Shown in pieces: positions 52,871 through 59,885 of a stretch of 64,000 nucleotides of DNA (its first letter is position 1; each line of letters starts with the position of its first letter). The position numbers and the translations under genes were made by a program. Origin of the DNA: Paludibacteraceae bacterium (lineage in GTDB: Bacteria; Bacteroidota; Bacteroidia; Bacteroidales; Paludibacteraceae); the NCBI GenBank assembly GCA_024405875.1, contig JAKSOA010000008.1:25513-89512 (forward strand). The letters are read 5' to 3'. The notes beneath the pieces were generated by a model. It ran no database searches and was not told the DNA's origin. It saw nothing but the letters and a program-made list of their open reading frames with translations.

Positions 52871-53457
52871 TTTCCCTCTTTATATTGTTTGAAACGTTCT
52901 TCCATCTGTTTTCTATATTCCTGTTCATTAAAACCTATACGGTCTTTTTCATCTTGGGAAAGCATTTCTTCTACTTCTTGTGAGATTTTTTGAGCCGTCT
53001 CTTTTTTAGATATTATTACAGATGTGTAACACGTAATGTGTCCTTTATCATCAACCTCAGACCATTTTACACAAGATTGCTTTGAATCATTAATAATTTG
53101 GTCTATCACTCTATCTCCAGCCGCTTCCATTTTACGTTCAATATCATTTCCTGCATTTTTACCGTATGAACTTGAGTATTCTGAAATCATACCATTATAT
53201 GAGTGTTTCATTTTGATACGGATTAATTCCTGTGCCGCCAGAACCGCACCTTTTTGAACCTCTTGTTTTTGACTACTTGTACCTTCAAAAATACCTGTTG
53301 CAGCAAACTCTTCATCTGTGTCATAAACTTGACAGGGTGCTTCAAATGTTTCTCCAAAAGGATTTTTTGGCTTTGGTTGTTCTACCTTCTTTTTAGCATC
53401 ACATACTACAAATGGAATAACTACCAACATTATTCCAAATAAAATTTTCTTTTTCAT
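52867..53457 (-). CDS. LPP20-like small secreted protein (paralogue 2)
   Basis: 196 residues. The signal sequence ends in PFVVCDAKK, which could be a lipobox. FGETFEAPCQVYDTDEEFAA, the alanine-rich helix (EVQKGAVLAAQELIRIKMKH), GNDIERKMEAAGDRVIDQII, a cysteine-containing KQSCVKWSEVDDKGHITCYT segment and the tail RIGFNEQEYRKQMEERFKQY place it with the genes at 52280 and 54282. All three keep two cysteines around the last beta strands. It overlaps the next gene by four bases. Function unknown. Confidence 0.68.
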   Translation of the reverse strand: MKKKILFGIMLVVIPFVVCDAKKKVEQPKPKNPFGETFEAPCQVYDTDEEFAATGIFEGTSSQKQEVQKGAVLAAQELIRIKMKHSYNGMISEYSSSYGKNAGNDIERKMEAAGDRVIDQIINDSKQSCVKWSEVDDKGHITCYTSVIISKKETAQKISQEVEEMLSQDEKDRIGFNEQEYRKQMEERFKQYKEGK

Positions 53458-53492
53458 ATTTTTAAAAGTTTCTTAAAGTTATCTGTTTATTA

Positions 53493-54275
53493 TTAAAAAT
53501 CACATCGCAACACTATGCCTGCCCCATTATATAAGTCAAAGGATGGCAATAATTTAAAATCAAAAGCCAACTCTTCTGTTGTTATATGCTTTGCCCCTGG
53601 AGCGACTATGCCGTCTATCAAACTATACAAATACATTGCAACAGTAAAGGCTATGCATCCATATCCAACATTGGCACATGTAGTTGCTTTTGAAGTATTA
53701 TCCAATGACAAATAATTTGATTTCATTGCAAAACAAGTTGCAATTCCACCAATACCCAACGCCGTCCCAGCAATCATAACGCCTCCCTTAACCTTGCTAC
53801 CTTTATATATCTGAGCCATACCAGGTACAAATACTCTGCCAGAAAATGGATATTTATCTGTTAACGCAACATTTTCCATCTTATAAGTTGGATTTTTAGC
53901 CGTTTGGACAAGCAAATACACTTTATATTGTCCCGGACCAATGTGATCTGTATATTCATCTATTATTCTTGATGAAACTATCAAATTATCTGCGCCTAGA
54001 ATAGTATTTGATTTATTGTCCTTTCCATAATTGACCGTCGATTCCACTCCAGTAGTCAAACTTCTTCGCTGAATTATCTCTTTTGATGCTCTCTCTTTTG
54101 CTATTTTATAGTCATATCCTTCTCCTGATACAACCTCTATATATGAATTAGAGAGTGAGTTAAAGTAACCATTAATCCAAAATGGAGCATCATTATCTTC
54201 CGCACAAGCACTTTGTCCACCTGCAAAGCAGCAGATGAACAAAGTAAGCATAGCATAAAATTTAGACTTATGCAT
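53493..54275 (-). CDS. LPP20-like membrane protein with DUF5683-like C-terminus
   Basis: 260 residues with a signal peptide (to GQSACAE). Residues 25-140 follow the LPP20 pattern (APFWINGYFNSLSNSYIEVV, GEGYDYKIAKERASKEII). After LTDKYPFSGRVFVPGMAQIYKG comes a pair of hydrophobic segments (GGVMIAGTALGIGGIATCFA and GYGCIAFTVAMYLYSLIDGI), like the PGxGQ-type DUF5683 membrane proteins of Bacteroidetes. It could anchor the LPP20-like group in a membrane. It lies between two LPP20-like genes, with gaps of 6 and 35 bases. Confidence 0.58.
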   Translation of the reverse strand: MHKSKFYAMLTLFICCFAGGQSACAEDNDAPFWINGYFNSLSNSYIEVVSGEGYDYKIAKERASKEIIQRRSLTTGVESTVNYGKDNKSNTILGADNLIVSSRIIDEYTDHIGPGQYKVYLLVQTAKNPTYKMENVALTDKYPFSGRVFVPGMAQIYKGSKVKGGVMIAGTALGIGGIATCFAMKSNYLSLDNTSKATTCANVGYGCIAFTVAMYLYSLIDGIVAPGAKHITTEELAFDFKLLPSFDLYNGAGIVLRCDF

Positions 54276-54281
54276 CTATTA

Positions 54282-54884
54282 TTATTTTTTATTCTCTTTG
54301 TATTGTTTAAATCGATCTTCCATTTGTTTGCGATACTCCTGTTCATTGAAACCGATGCGGTCTTTTTCCTCTTGCGTTAATTTGTCTGCTACCTCACTTG
54401 CTATTTGAGCAGCAGCCTTTGCTTTTGGTATTAAAATGGCTATATAACAAGTTATATGACCATCCGCTCCTATTTTTGACCATTTTAAACAAGACGCAGA
54501 AGTGTTGTTCACAAACACGTCTATGATTTTATCTCCAGCACTTGTCATTTTACGCTCTATGTCATTGCCACTGTTATTACCTACAGACGCAGAATATTCA
54601 CTAACCATACCTTTGTAAGCAGAAGCCATCTTATTGCGAATAAGGTCTTGTGCGTTAAGAAGTGCGTTTTTCTGCACCTCTCCAAGTTGCTTACTAGAAC
54701 CTATAAATGTTCCTGTCGCCGCAAAATTCTCTTCAGTGTCATAAATTGTACATGGCATTTCATAAGACTCTCCAAACGGATTTTCGTCAGGACTTGTTAC
54801 TGTTGTAGCACTTTTTGATGATTTGCAACTTGCAAATGTCAAGGCTGTAAATGCAGCCAAACTCAAAAAAACAATCTTTTTCAT
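54282..54884 (-). CDS. LPP20-like lipoprotein (paralogue 1)
   Basis: 200 residues with a clear lipobox (TFASC, C20). The core FGESYEMPCTIYDTEENFAA, helix EVQKNALLNAQDLIRNKMAS, GNDIERKMTSAGDKIIDVFV and tail RIGFNEQEYRKQMEDRFKQY match the genes at 52280 and 52867. Its leader and first ten codons (MKKIVFLSLA) are duplicated from those of the next gene upstream, as described under the 98-base repeat. It is probably anchored in the outer membrane. Function unknown. Confidence 0.7.
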   Translation of the reverse strand: MKKIVFLSLAAFTALTFASCKSSKSATTVTSPDENPFGESYEMPCTIYDTEENFAATGTFIGSSKQLGEVQKNALLNAQDLIRNKMASAYKGMVSEYSASVGNNSGNDIERKMTSAGDKIIDVFVNNTSASCLKWSKIGADGHITCYIAILIPKAKAAAQIASEVADKLTQEEKDRIGFNEQEYRKQMEDRFKQYKENKK

Positions 54885-54953
54885 AACTCTATAAATTTTA
54901 AATTTGTTAATATTTGCCTACTCATTTTTGGCGTTTCGGCTTACTCCGTTACT
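54856..54953 (-). repeat. 98-base direct repeat (copy A), leader and signal codons of the LPP20-like gene
   Basis: It matches 55291-55387 closely from GTAACGGAGTAAGCCGAAAC to the codons of MKKIVFLSLA. Copy A lies in front of the 200-residue gene. Only two small length changes and a few substitutions separate the copies. Confidence 0.88.
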
Positions 54954-54956
54954 ATA

Positions 54957-55319
54957 TTATTTCTGTTCTACTGTATCATTTTTAGGCATACGCACTGCCA
55001 TATAGCAAGTGCAACGTCCAGATTTATCTGTTCCGAATTTTTGACATACGATTTCTACTTCTTTTATATATTCCTTTCCGCTTTTCCTATGCAAATCTTC
55101 ATTAGCCGACATATGTGCTTGCATAATCGCATCATTAAATGTTCTACCTTGGCCTACTCCAAACCCACAATAATATTCAGGTGTGTCATTTGACTCTGAC
55201 ATACAAGGCATTTCAAATTCCTGTTGAGTTTTCTCTTGTGCCTGTTTCTTAACAGATTTCTTGGCTGAGCATAACGTGCACACCAGCAACGCCAAACTCA
55301 AAAAAACAATCTTTTTCAT
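54957..55319 (-). CDS. Short LPP20-like protein (truncated paralogue)
   Basis: 120 residues starting MKKIVFLSLALLVCTLCSAK, then EFEMPCMSESNDTPEYYCGF, GVGQGRTFNDAIMQAHMSAN and GRCTCYMAVRMPKND. It keeps the beta core and alanine-containing helix of the larger paralogues but lacks the long GNDIERKM helix and the C-terminal RIGFNEQEYRKQM tail, so it is about 80 residues shorter. It may be a minimal family member rather than a broken gene, because the frame is intact and the cysteines are kept. It follows the membrane protein gene at 55375. Confidence 0.62.
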   Translation of the reverse strand: MKKIVFLSLALLVCTLCSAKKSVKKQAQEKTQQEFEMPCMSESNDTPEYYCGFGVGQGRTFNDAIMQAHMSANEDLHRKSGKEYIKEVEIVCQKFGTDKSGRCTCYMAVRMPKNDTVEQK

Positions 55320-55387
55320 AATTGTATAAAATTTAAATTTGTTAATTTTGCCTACTCACTTTTGGCGTTTCGGCTTACTCCGTTACT
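55291..55387 (-). repeat. 98-base direct repeat (copy B), probably the original
   Basis: This copy includes the last codons (LVTE and stop) of the membrane protein gene at 55375, so it sits in its natural context. Copy A carries the same gene-end sequence as a relic, which shows the direction of duplication. Confidence 0.85.
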
Positions 55388-55959
55388 AATTTTATAATAT
55401 TTGATAAACTAAATCCGTTGCTCTCTTTAAGTAGTTCATCTGCACTGGAAGCGTATACACCACCTCTATCCCTTATTTCACGCAGCATTTCATTCGCTTT
55501 AATGACATCGCCACGTTTCATTGTGCAGACGGCTTGCAGATACTCGGCATCCTCCAACAATTCTCTGTCCATATCCTTATAGTAATAGCCAACCAAGTCA
55601 TCGGGGTATGTGCGGTTACTTAACTCATCTATGAAATTAGAGATGGAGTCATCTGCCTGACGCAGCATATCGCCCTCTTGCTTAAGCATCTGGTGAAAAT
55701 TGTTTATACGCACCACGTCAACATCGCCCCTTACGGTCTCCACCTCAAATTGGTTAATGGCTTCAGTGCTCAGGTTATACATTTGATTTTTTATGCCACA
55801 CCACCCGAATAGTCCTACAAAGAGTATGCACGCCGCCATAGATGATACGCCAATCCATAATGCACGCACCTGTTTCTGCCTCCTCACTCTCTCTCTTAAC
55901 CGCTTGAGCATTGCCTGCGATTTGAGTTCCCACATTATTTCTTCTTCTAAGTTTGTCAT
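55375..55959 (-). CDS. One-pass membrane protein after the ECF sigma gene (candidate anti-sigma factor)
   Basis: 194 residues from the ATG at 55959. A cytoplasmic basic helix (MTNLEEEIMWELKSQAMLKRLRERVRRQKQ) leads into one membrane segment (ALWIGVSSMAACILFVGLFG) and an extracytoplasmic part with TPR-like helices (DAEYLQAVCTMKRGDVIKANEMLREIRDRG). It is 52 bases after the sigma gene. The topology, with a short cytoplasmic sigma-contact region and a periplasmic sensor tail, is that of an anti-sigma factor, although no known anti-sigma motif is visible. RseP at 17.4 kb could process it, but that is conjecture. Confidence 0.6.
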   Translation of the reverse strand: MTNLEEEIMWELKSQAMLKRLRERVRRQKQVRALWIGVSSMAACILFVGLFGWCGIKNQMYNLSTEAINQFEVETVRGDVDVVRINNFHQMLKQEGDMLRQADDSISNFIDELSNRTYPDDLVGYYYKDMDRELLEDAEYLQAVCTMKRGDVIKANEMLREIRDRGGVYASSADELLKESNGFSLSNIIKLVTE

Positions 55960-56011
55960 TCTGCCTGTTAATGCTTTGTTTTTATTAAAAAGTAAATGGG
56001 ATTTGAAAATT

Positions 56012-56566
56012 TTATAGGAGTGTTTGGTTATACAACTCCTCAAAGCGTTTCATACACTTGTATTTCTGTGCCTTAGCGGTATCAGCGTTAGGCATACCAA
56101 GTTTAGCGGCTATGGTTGCCATCTCATAACCAAAAGTGTAGAATAGGTCAAGCAGGTTACGGCACCGGGCATCAAGTTTCTCAAGTATCTCACGCACCGC
56201 CGCTCTTACGGGGCTCTCTCCGTAATCTATTATATCAACACCTGCTTCATCATCACCATCTTTTATTTGATAGAATTGAGCCTCTTGCCTCTTGCCTAAC
56301 AAATGTGCTGCCTTGCGTTTGCCTACGCCTATAAGGTATGTGAGTATTGTGGAGTCTAAATTTGCTTGTGTTAGTTTTCCACGACCTACATTCTCCCATA
56401 CCACAAGTATGGAGTCATTGTAAATTTCATCTACCTCCTCAGCGGTCAGGAGGCTGTACTGGTGTGATATAAAACTTGTAAACCTGTAACGGCACAAGTC
56501 AAACAGTTTGAGTGTCGCTCTCTCAGGGTCTAATGAGTACTCTGAGATGTAGTCAAAGTCATTCAT
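56012..56566 (-). CDS. ECF-type RNA polymerase sigma factor
   Basis: 184 residues from the ATG at 56566. Region 2 is in residues 20-75 (LFDLCRYRFTSFISHQYSLL ... EIYNDSILVVWENV). Region 4 is in 120-180 (LDARCRNLLDLFYTFGYEMATIAAKLGMPNADTAKAQKYKC), with the helix-turn-helix intact. It directs RNA polymerase to a small regulon, probably including its own 13-gene operon. No STN-domain receptor or FecR-type gene is beside it, so it is not the usual TonB-linked Bacteroidetes ECF. A long structured leader precedes it. Confidence 0.9.
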   Translation of the reverse strand: MNDFDYISEYSLDPERATLKLFDLCRYRFTSFISHQYSLLTAEEVDEIYNDSILVVWENVGRGKLTQANLDSTILTYLIGVGKRKAAHLLGKRQEAQFYQIKDGDDEAGVDIIDYGESPVRAAVREILEKLDARCRNLLDLFYTFGYEMATIAAKLGMPNADTAKAQKYKCMKRFEELYNQTLL

Positions 56567-56569
56567 CAA

Positions 56570-56830
56570 GTATCTGGTTTGGCATAGGCATAAAAAACAA
56601 AACGTGGAATCTGACTTATTGTCAGTCCACGTACTGAGGCTCTTGCATGCCTATGCCACCAGACAGACAACGCCAGACCCACGCCAATATGAAAACACTA
56701 CACCCAACATTGGGTGTATGCATAATCATACCAACATAGTCATCTACCGTTGCTTTGTAAAGATGGCATTTGAAAGTTTGCAAGATTTCAGTACGTCTTT
56801 CCAAAGCGCTTGTAAACGCCTATATGTATT
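56570..56830 (-). promoter_or_regulatory. Long structured leader of the sigma factor gene
   Basis: About 260 bases from the predicted start site to the sigma gene. From the start it has: a perfect 9-base palindrome TACACCCAA-CA-TTGGGTGTA (56718-56699); an outer pair GGCATAGGCAT (56657-56647) and ATGCCTATGCC (56591-56581); and inside it a terminator-like hairpin, ACGTGGA-CTGAC-AATAA-GTCAG-AT-TCCACGT (56632-56602), followed by TTTGTTTTTT. A 35-codon open frame (56729-56622) ends within the hairpin. This layout suggests attenuation or RNA-based control; it could also be the end of a small RNA. Confidence 0.5.
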
Positions 56831-56836
56831 TGGCTA

Positions 56837-56867
56837 CAAATGTAATAACTTATTTGGTAAATACAAC
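56837..56867 (-). promoter_or_regulatory. Promoter of the sigma-led operon
   Basis: On the minus strand GTTG (56867-56864), a 19-base spacer and TACATTTG (56844-56837), a housekeeping-type promoter. An additional ECF-type promoter cannot be recognised without known targets. Confidence 0.6.
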
Positions 56868-56984
56868 TATAAGAGGTAGTATTTTTTGTGGATTCATACT
56901 TCAATCTTGAAATCATAAAAATTACGACAATTTTTGTAACTAAAAGTTAAATTTTTGAACCACAGATATTTACATAAAATTTTA

Positions 56985-57016
56985 TTTGCAAATTCAATTT
57001 TTCCATTGTAACTTTG
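56985..57016 (+). promoter_or_regulatory. Promoter of the GNAT pair
   Basis: TTTG at 56985-56988, a 20-base spacer and TAACTTTG at 57009-57016, about 35 bases before the first start codon. Confidence 0.75.
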
Positions 57017-57050
57017 CATCGTTGAATTATAAAATTATGGAGGATTAGTT

Positions 57051-57209
57051 ATGGCAAGACCAATAAAAGAAACACCAACACTGTATGGTGAAGACGCAAG
57101 GCGTTTTGAATACGAAATGCAACATCTAAAACCTGCAACAACGGAAGAAATAGAAGCCGCTCGCAAAGCGTACAATGAATTTAAGTCCATTGCAACATTT
57201 GATTTGTAA
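57051..57209 (+). CDS. 52-residue protein, probable antitoxin of the GNAT pair
   Basis: ATG at 57051 to TAA at 57209, with a strong GGAGG ribosome binding site. It begins MARPIKETPTLYGEDARRFE and continues as a charged helix (EYEMQHLKPATTEEIEAARK) with a tail ...SIATFDL. It starts three bases' distance from the acetyltransferase gene. Known GNAT toxins pair with ribbon-helix-helix (DUF1778-type) antitoxins; this sequence has no clear ribbon-helix-helix and begins with a MARPI-x-x-TP-x-L motif that I associate with Bacteroidetes antitoxins, but that link is from memory. It is too short for most gene finders, yet the promoter, ribosome binding site and spacing argue that it is real. Confidence 0.7.
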   Translation: MARPIKETPTLYGEDARRFEYEMQHLKPATTEEIEAARKAYNEFKSIATFDL

Positions 57210-57211
57210 AG

Positions 57212-57745
57212 ATGAATATTTCTGACTTTTCATTTTATAAACTTTCTGGTAACACTGCAATTAAACAATTTAACTGCAATGACAAAGATTTGAACGATTT
57301 CATTTATGATGACGCTAAAAATTACTTGACAGAATTAATGGCGGTGACATATATTATTGAATCTAAAAGGAATGATCAAACCGCAGCATATTTTAGTCTC
57401 CTGAATGACAAAATTACATACAATCAAGAAGAAAAGAATTTTTGGAACAAAATAAATAGGAGTATTTCAAATAATAAAAGGCGTAAACACTACCCTGCAG
57501 TTAAAATCGGGCGTTTAGCAATTGACCACAATTACACTGGACAAGGTTTAGGAACTAAGATTATCAAACTAATAATCAGCATGTTTACCCAAGGGAATCG
57601 TACAGGATGTAGATTTCTTACAGTAGATGCATATCATAACGCAATACCTTTCTACCAAGCATGCGGTTTTGCATTCTTCTCTAACAAAGACGCTGGTGAT
57701 GCCACTAGGTTAATGTACTACGATCTCAAAAGATTCAGTTTATAG
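57212..57745 (+). CDS. GNAT acetyltransferase, TacT/AtaT-like toxin candidate
   Basis: 177 residues. NCNDKDLNDFIYDDAKNYLT near the start, the acetyl-CoA binding loop (KIGRLAIDHNYTGQGLGTKIIKL) and the terminal NAIPFYQACGFAFF motif are those of the GNAT toxins that acetylate aminoacyl-tRNA and stop translation. The FNCxxxDLNxFI opening is also shared by ordinary GNAT proteins of similar size. Its pairing with a small protein two bases upstream, under one promoter, supports the toxin-antitoxin idea. The terminator at 57762 follows. Confidence 0.75.
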   Translation: MNISDFSFYKLSGNTAIKQFNCNDKDLNDFIYDDAKNYLTELMAVTYIIESKRNDQTAAYFSLLNDKITYNQEEKNFWNKINRSISNNKRRKHYPAVKIGRLAIDHNYTGQGLGTKIIKLIISMFTQGNRTGCRFLTVDAYHNAIPFYQACGFAFFSNKDAGDATRLMYYDLKRFSL

Positions 57746-57761
57746 TTTTCCATACTGACAA

Positions 57762-57796
57762 AAAAAGACCAACACCTCTAAAGTGTTGGTCTTTTT
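57762..57796. terminator. Bidirectional terminator between the GNAT gene and rpsU
   Basis: AAAAAGACCAACAC (57762-57775) pairs with GTGTTGGTCTTTTT (57783-57796) around a seven-base loop. Both strands end in a T-run, matching the convergent genes on each side. Confidence 0.92.
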
Positions 57797-57814
57797 GTTA
57801 TTGGAAAAATTAGA

Positions 57815-58006
57815 TTACTCCTCATTGAGGTGCAGTTGTTGAACATAGATGGCGTGCATCATACGCTCTCTCTTGATTTCTGAAGGCTTAGAGAATTGCT
57901 GACGCTTGCGCAGTTCCTTAACAACGCCTGTCTTCTCAAACTTACGTTTGAATTTTTTTAACGCTTTTTCAATGTTATCACCCTCTTTAACTGGTACTAC
58001 TATCAT
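57815..58006 (-). CDS. rpsU: 30S ribosomal protein S21
   Basis: 63 residues: MIVVPVKEGDNIEKALKKFK followed by RKFEKTGVVKELRKRQQFSK and RERMMHAIYVQQLHLNEE. This is the Bacteroidetes form of bS21. In this phylum S21 takes part in holding the 16S rRNA anti-Shine-Dalgarno out of reach, so most genes lack ribosome binding sites while a few, including ribosomal genes, keep strong ones. The upstream sequence contains AAAGGAGGTGATTC-like bases before the ATG, an unusually good Shine-Dalgarno sequence, consistent with autoregulation described for this gene in Bacteroidetes. Confidence 0.97.
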   Translation of the reverse strand: MIVVPVKEGDNIEKALKKFKRKFEKTGVVKELRKRQQFSKPSEIKRERMMHAIYVQQLHLNEE

Positions 58007-58052
58007 TGTGAATCACCTCCTTTCATTTAGGAATATTCTCCTATTGCGGGCA

Positions 58053-58083
58053 CAAAGGTAAACAAACATTTTCAACGCACAAA
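58053..58083 (-). promoter_or_regulatory. Promoter of rpsU
   Basis: On the minus strand TTTG (58083-58080), a 19-base spacer and TACCTTTG (58060-58053). Confidence 0.75.
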
Positions 58084-58097
58084 CTTTTAATCATTTT

Positions 58098-58130
58098 TTT
58101 GTAAAAAAATAAGTTTTTTGAGTACCTTTA
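58098..58130 (+). promoter_or_regulatory. Promoter of the Xaa-Pro aminopeptidase operon
   Basis: TTTG at 58098-58101, a 21-base spacer and TACCTTTA at 58123-58130, one base off the consensus, ten bases before the start codon. Confidence 0.55.
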
Positions 58131-58139
58131 CAACTCAAA

Positions 58140-59885
58140 ATGAAGAAAGAGGTTACATACATTCAGTTATGGTTGAAGTCTAATGGTTATGACGCCTGCA
58201 TAATTCCGCAGGCAGACCCGCATCAGAGTGAGTATATTGAGAACCACTACAGGCTTATCAGCCACTTCAGTGGCTTTACGGGGAGTGCCGGCACTCTGGT
58301 TGTGACAACTTCAAAAGCGCTTCTGTTCACTGACTCAAGATATCACATACAGGCATCATTGCAACTTAAAGGGAGTGGGATTGAACTTATGAAGTGTGGT
58401 CTCCCGGATGTTCCGTCGCCTGAGAAATGGCTTTCAACTGAGATGAACGGAAGTAAGGTTGCCGCCAACGCCCGACTCTTCTCTATAAAAAGGTGGGCGG
58501 AACTGTCTGAGGCTGTCAATATGTGTGATGACGCTGGTTTTGAAACCCTGTGGAGAAACAGACCAGCCCTATGTGATTCCACCGTATATATCCACGATGT
58601 AATATTTTCAGGTGAGTCTGTTGAGTCAAAACTCACAAGAGTGCGTGCCATTATAAAGGAGCAAGAGGCTGGCTACGCCATAGCCTCAAACCTTGATGAC
58701 ATTGCCTGGCTTTTGAACATAAGGGGCGGCGATGTGGAGTGCAACCCAGTGGTGCGTTGTTTTGTCATTGTAACTCTCTCTGAATGCACAATTTTCATTG
58801 ATAATAGTAAAATAACAGCCTCAGCGGCTGAATATTTCACAAAACACGGCATCGGGGTAAGGAGTTATGATGATATTGACGAGGCACTAAAAGGGTGTGA
58901 AGGCACGGCTCTTTATGATGAGAACGCACTGAACCAGCATCTGTTTTTACTGATAAAAGAGAGACGCAAAATAAACCTGCCACTATATATAGCCCGTCTA
59001 AGGGCTGTGAAGAACAGTGTGGAGATTGAGGGCTACCACCGTGCTATGATTAATGACGGTGTGGTATGGGTGAGATTTTACAAGTGGTTTAATGAGTCTC
59101 TTGAAAGTGACTCCCGCATAACAGAGATTGATGTAATGGATAAACTAAGGGAACTCAAAGCGGAGCAGGAGTTGTTTGTTGATGAGAGTTTCGGTACTAT
59201 AGCGGGCTATGCCGCTCACGGTGCCATAGGTCACTATGCCGCCACAGACGAGTCAAACGCCATAATAGAGCGCAAGGGGTTACTTGTAATTGATACAGGC
59301 ACTCACTATCTATGTGGCACCACAGACACAACCCGTACTCTTGTGTGCGGAACTTTGACTGATGAGGAGAAGCGGGATTACACTCTTGTGCTTAAAGGTC
59401 ACATTGCGCTTGGCACTGCGGTTTTTCCCAAAGGTGTGAAAGGAAGTCAACTTGACATTCTGGCTCGTCAGTTCCTTTGGAATGAGTCTATGAACTACGG
59501 GCACGGCACAGGTCACGGTGTGGGGCATCTGTTGAATGTCCACGAAGGCTACGCATGGCTGCGTCCATCTGAAAACAACATTGGCTATGAGCCTGGGCTT
59601 ACAATGACTGATGAACCGGGCATATACAGAGAGGGGAAGCATGGTGTGCGCATTGAGAACACGGTGCTTGTAGTACCTTATTCAAAGAGTGAGTTTGGTG
59701 AGTTTCTGACATTTGAGCACCTGACGCTCGCCCCATACGCCATCGGGGCAATTGATTTAAACCTGCTTACCGCTGATGAGAAGAGGTTTTTGAATAACTA
59801 TAACAATAATCTGAAAAACAAATTGAAACCATACCTGTCTGATAGCGAGTATGAGTTTCTTGAGACAATAGCGTATGAAATATAA
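58140..59885 (+). CDS. Xaa-Pro aminopeptidase (M24B, aminopeptidase P)
   Basis: 581 residues with three parts: two creatinase-like N-terminal domains (1-290; ACIIPQADPHQSEYIENHYR, DIAWLLNIRGGDVECNPV) and the C-terminal pita-bread metallopeptidase. The five metal ligands are visible: aspartates in LLVIDTGTHYLCGTTDTTRT, histidine in YGHGTGHGVGHLLNVHE, and glutamates in MTDEPGIY and GVRIENT. It removes N-terminal residues that precede proline, probably in the cytoplasm, since there is no signal peptide. The last eleven bases overlap the thioredoxin-fold gene. Confidence 0.95.
   Translation: MKKEVTYIQLWLKSNGYDACIIPQADPHQSEYIENHYRLISHFSGFTGSAGTLVVTTSKALLFTDSRYHIQASLQLKGSGIELMKCGLPDVPSPEKWLSTEMNGSKVAANARLFSIKRWAELSEAVNMCDDAGFETLWRNRPALCDSTVYIHDVIFSGESVESKLTRVRAIIKEQEAGYAIASNLDDIAWLLNIRGGDVECNPVVRCFVIVTLSECTIFIDNSKITASAAEYFTKHGIGVRSYDDIDEALKGCEGTALYDENALNQHLFLLIKERRKINLPLYIARLRAVKNSVEIEGYHRAMINDGVVWVRFYKWFNESLESDSRITEIDVMDKLRELKAEQELFVDESFGTIAGYAAHGAIGHYAATDESNAIIERKGLLVIDTGTHYLCGTTDTTRTLVCGTLTDEEKRDYTLVLKGHIALGTAVFPKGVKGSQLDILARQFLWNESMNYGHGTGHGVGHLLNVHEGYAWLRPSENNIGYEPGLTMTDEPGIYREGKHGVRIENTVLVVPYSKSEFGEFLTFEHLTLAPYAIGAIDLNLLTADEKRFLNNYNNNLKNKLKPYLSDSEYEFLETIAYEI

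Noticed and set aside
56604-56879. 91-codon plus-strand frame upstream of the GNAT pair
   Set aside because: It runs through the sigma leader hairpins and promoter on the opposite strand, begins with an unsupported start and has no domain or ribosome binding site.
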